DNA of 5,891 bases from an uncultured Lachnospiraceae bacterium (lineage in GTDB: Bacteria > Bacillota > Clostridia > Lachnospirales > Lachnospiraceae), in contig CABUAW010000096.1 of assembly GCA_902489645.1 (NCBI GenBank), positions 1 through 5,891 on the forward strand. Direction: 5' to 3'. Position 1 is the stretch's first letter. Each line of letters begins with the position of its first letter. The notes under the pieces were generated by a model that saw only the letters and a list, made by a program, of their open reading frames with translations, had not been told where the DNA came from and did no database searches. Below, piece after piece: positions 5,617 through 5,891 of the stretch. The position numbers were made by a program, and so were the translations under genes.

Positions 5617-5891
5617 ATGTATGGATACGGTATGTATTATCCCGGGTTTTATTTGGACCCGACCTATATTCTGATTATTATTGGCGCGCTGCTTTCTATG
5701 TGGGCTTCGGCCCGGGTAAAGTCTACCTTTGCGAGATATGACCGGGTACGGAATATCCGGGGGATTACCGGCGTTCAGGCGGCGGAGATGATTCTTCATC
5801 AGGCGGGTATCTATAATGTCAGTGTCCAGAGAATCCAGGGGAACCTGACGGACCACTATGACCCGGCGGCCAAGGTGCTGCGGCTTTCCGA
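5617..5891 (+). CDS. YugP-type membrane zinc metallopeptidase, N-terminal part (3' end outside window)
   Basis: The ATG at 5617 is preceded by AGGAG (5604-5608, 8-base spacing) within the end of fmt, and the frame stays open to the window edge, giving 91 residues. A short N-terminus rich in Tyr and Gly (MYGYGMYYPGFYLDP) precedes one clear membrane segment, about residues 16-31 (TYILIIIGALLSMWAS). It continues with VKSTFARYDRVRNIRGITGVQAAEMIL, then NLTDHYDPAAKVLRLS (76-91). This pattern (one helix, an RN..G.TG.. motif, then DHYDP and a VRLS-like end) is that of the neutral zinc metallopeptidase family of B. subtilis YugP. The HExxH zinc motif would come after the window edge, so catalysis cannot be verified. 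The physiological substrate is not known to me. A gene of this family commonly follows fmt in Clostridia (from memory), so it is probably the last visible member of the priA-def-fmt transcript. Confidence 0.88.
   Translation, partial: MYGYGMYYPGFYLDPTYILIIIGALLSMWASARVKSTFARYDRVRNIRGITGVQAAEMILHQAGIYNVSVQRIQGNLTDHYDPAAKVLRLS

Noticed and set aside
1..5891. Search for a novel defence, mobile or RNA-based system
   Set aside because: All coding sequence is accounted for by known housekeeping families; no direct-repeat array, transposase, tRNA, rRNA or integrase signal was seen on either strand.

Overview
This window is a compact, single-strand (+) housekeeping cluster from a low-to-mid GC Gram-positive bacterium, most likely a member of the Clostridia and plausibly Lachnospiraceae. 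The evidence is strong AGGAG-type ribosome binding sites, AT-rich gaps with a SigA-type promoter, and the gene order gmk - rpoZ - (rpoD) - priA - def - fmt - M-membrane zinc peptidase, a Firmicutes arrangement. The taxonomic assignment is inferred from gene order and protein style, not from a database match.

Layout. Bases 1-261 are the 3' end of gmk (guanylate kinase). After a 3-base gap, 265-642 encode the RNA polymerase omega subunit (rpoZ), which carries an unusually long, almost purely acidic tail. A 77-base gap holds a good SigA-type promoter overlapped by an imperfect palindrome. It drives 720-1823, a full-length SigA/RpoD-type sigma-70 factor. A 93-base gap with a large imperfect hairpin precedes priA (1917-4139, GTG start; primosomal helicase). 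def (4155-4628, peptide deformylase) and fmt (4631-5611, Met-tRNA formyltransferase) follow closely. The window ends inside a gene for a YugP-type membrane zinc metallopeptidase (5617 onward).

How the genes fit together. Omega and sigma are RNA polymerase components; Gmk supplies GDP/GTP precursors; PriA restarts stalled replication forks. Fmt adds, and Def removes, the formyl group on initiator methionine. It is a growth-linked information-processing cluster. Spacing (3, 77, 93, 15, 2 and 5 bases) suggests three transcriptional blocks that could be joined by readthrough: gmk-rpoZ, rpoD, and priA-def-fmt-peptidase.

I see no mobile element, CRISPR array, RNA gene or novel defence-type system. 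The points worth a second look are the placement of a sigma factor where B. subtilis has coaBC, non-canonical residues in sigma region 2.4, the palindrome inside the rpoD promoter, the acidic omega tail, and two back-to-back perfect inverted repeats in the last codons of priA.
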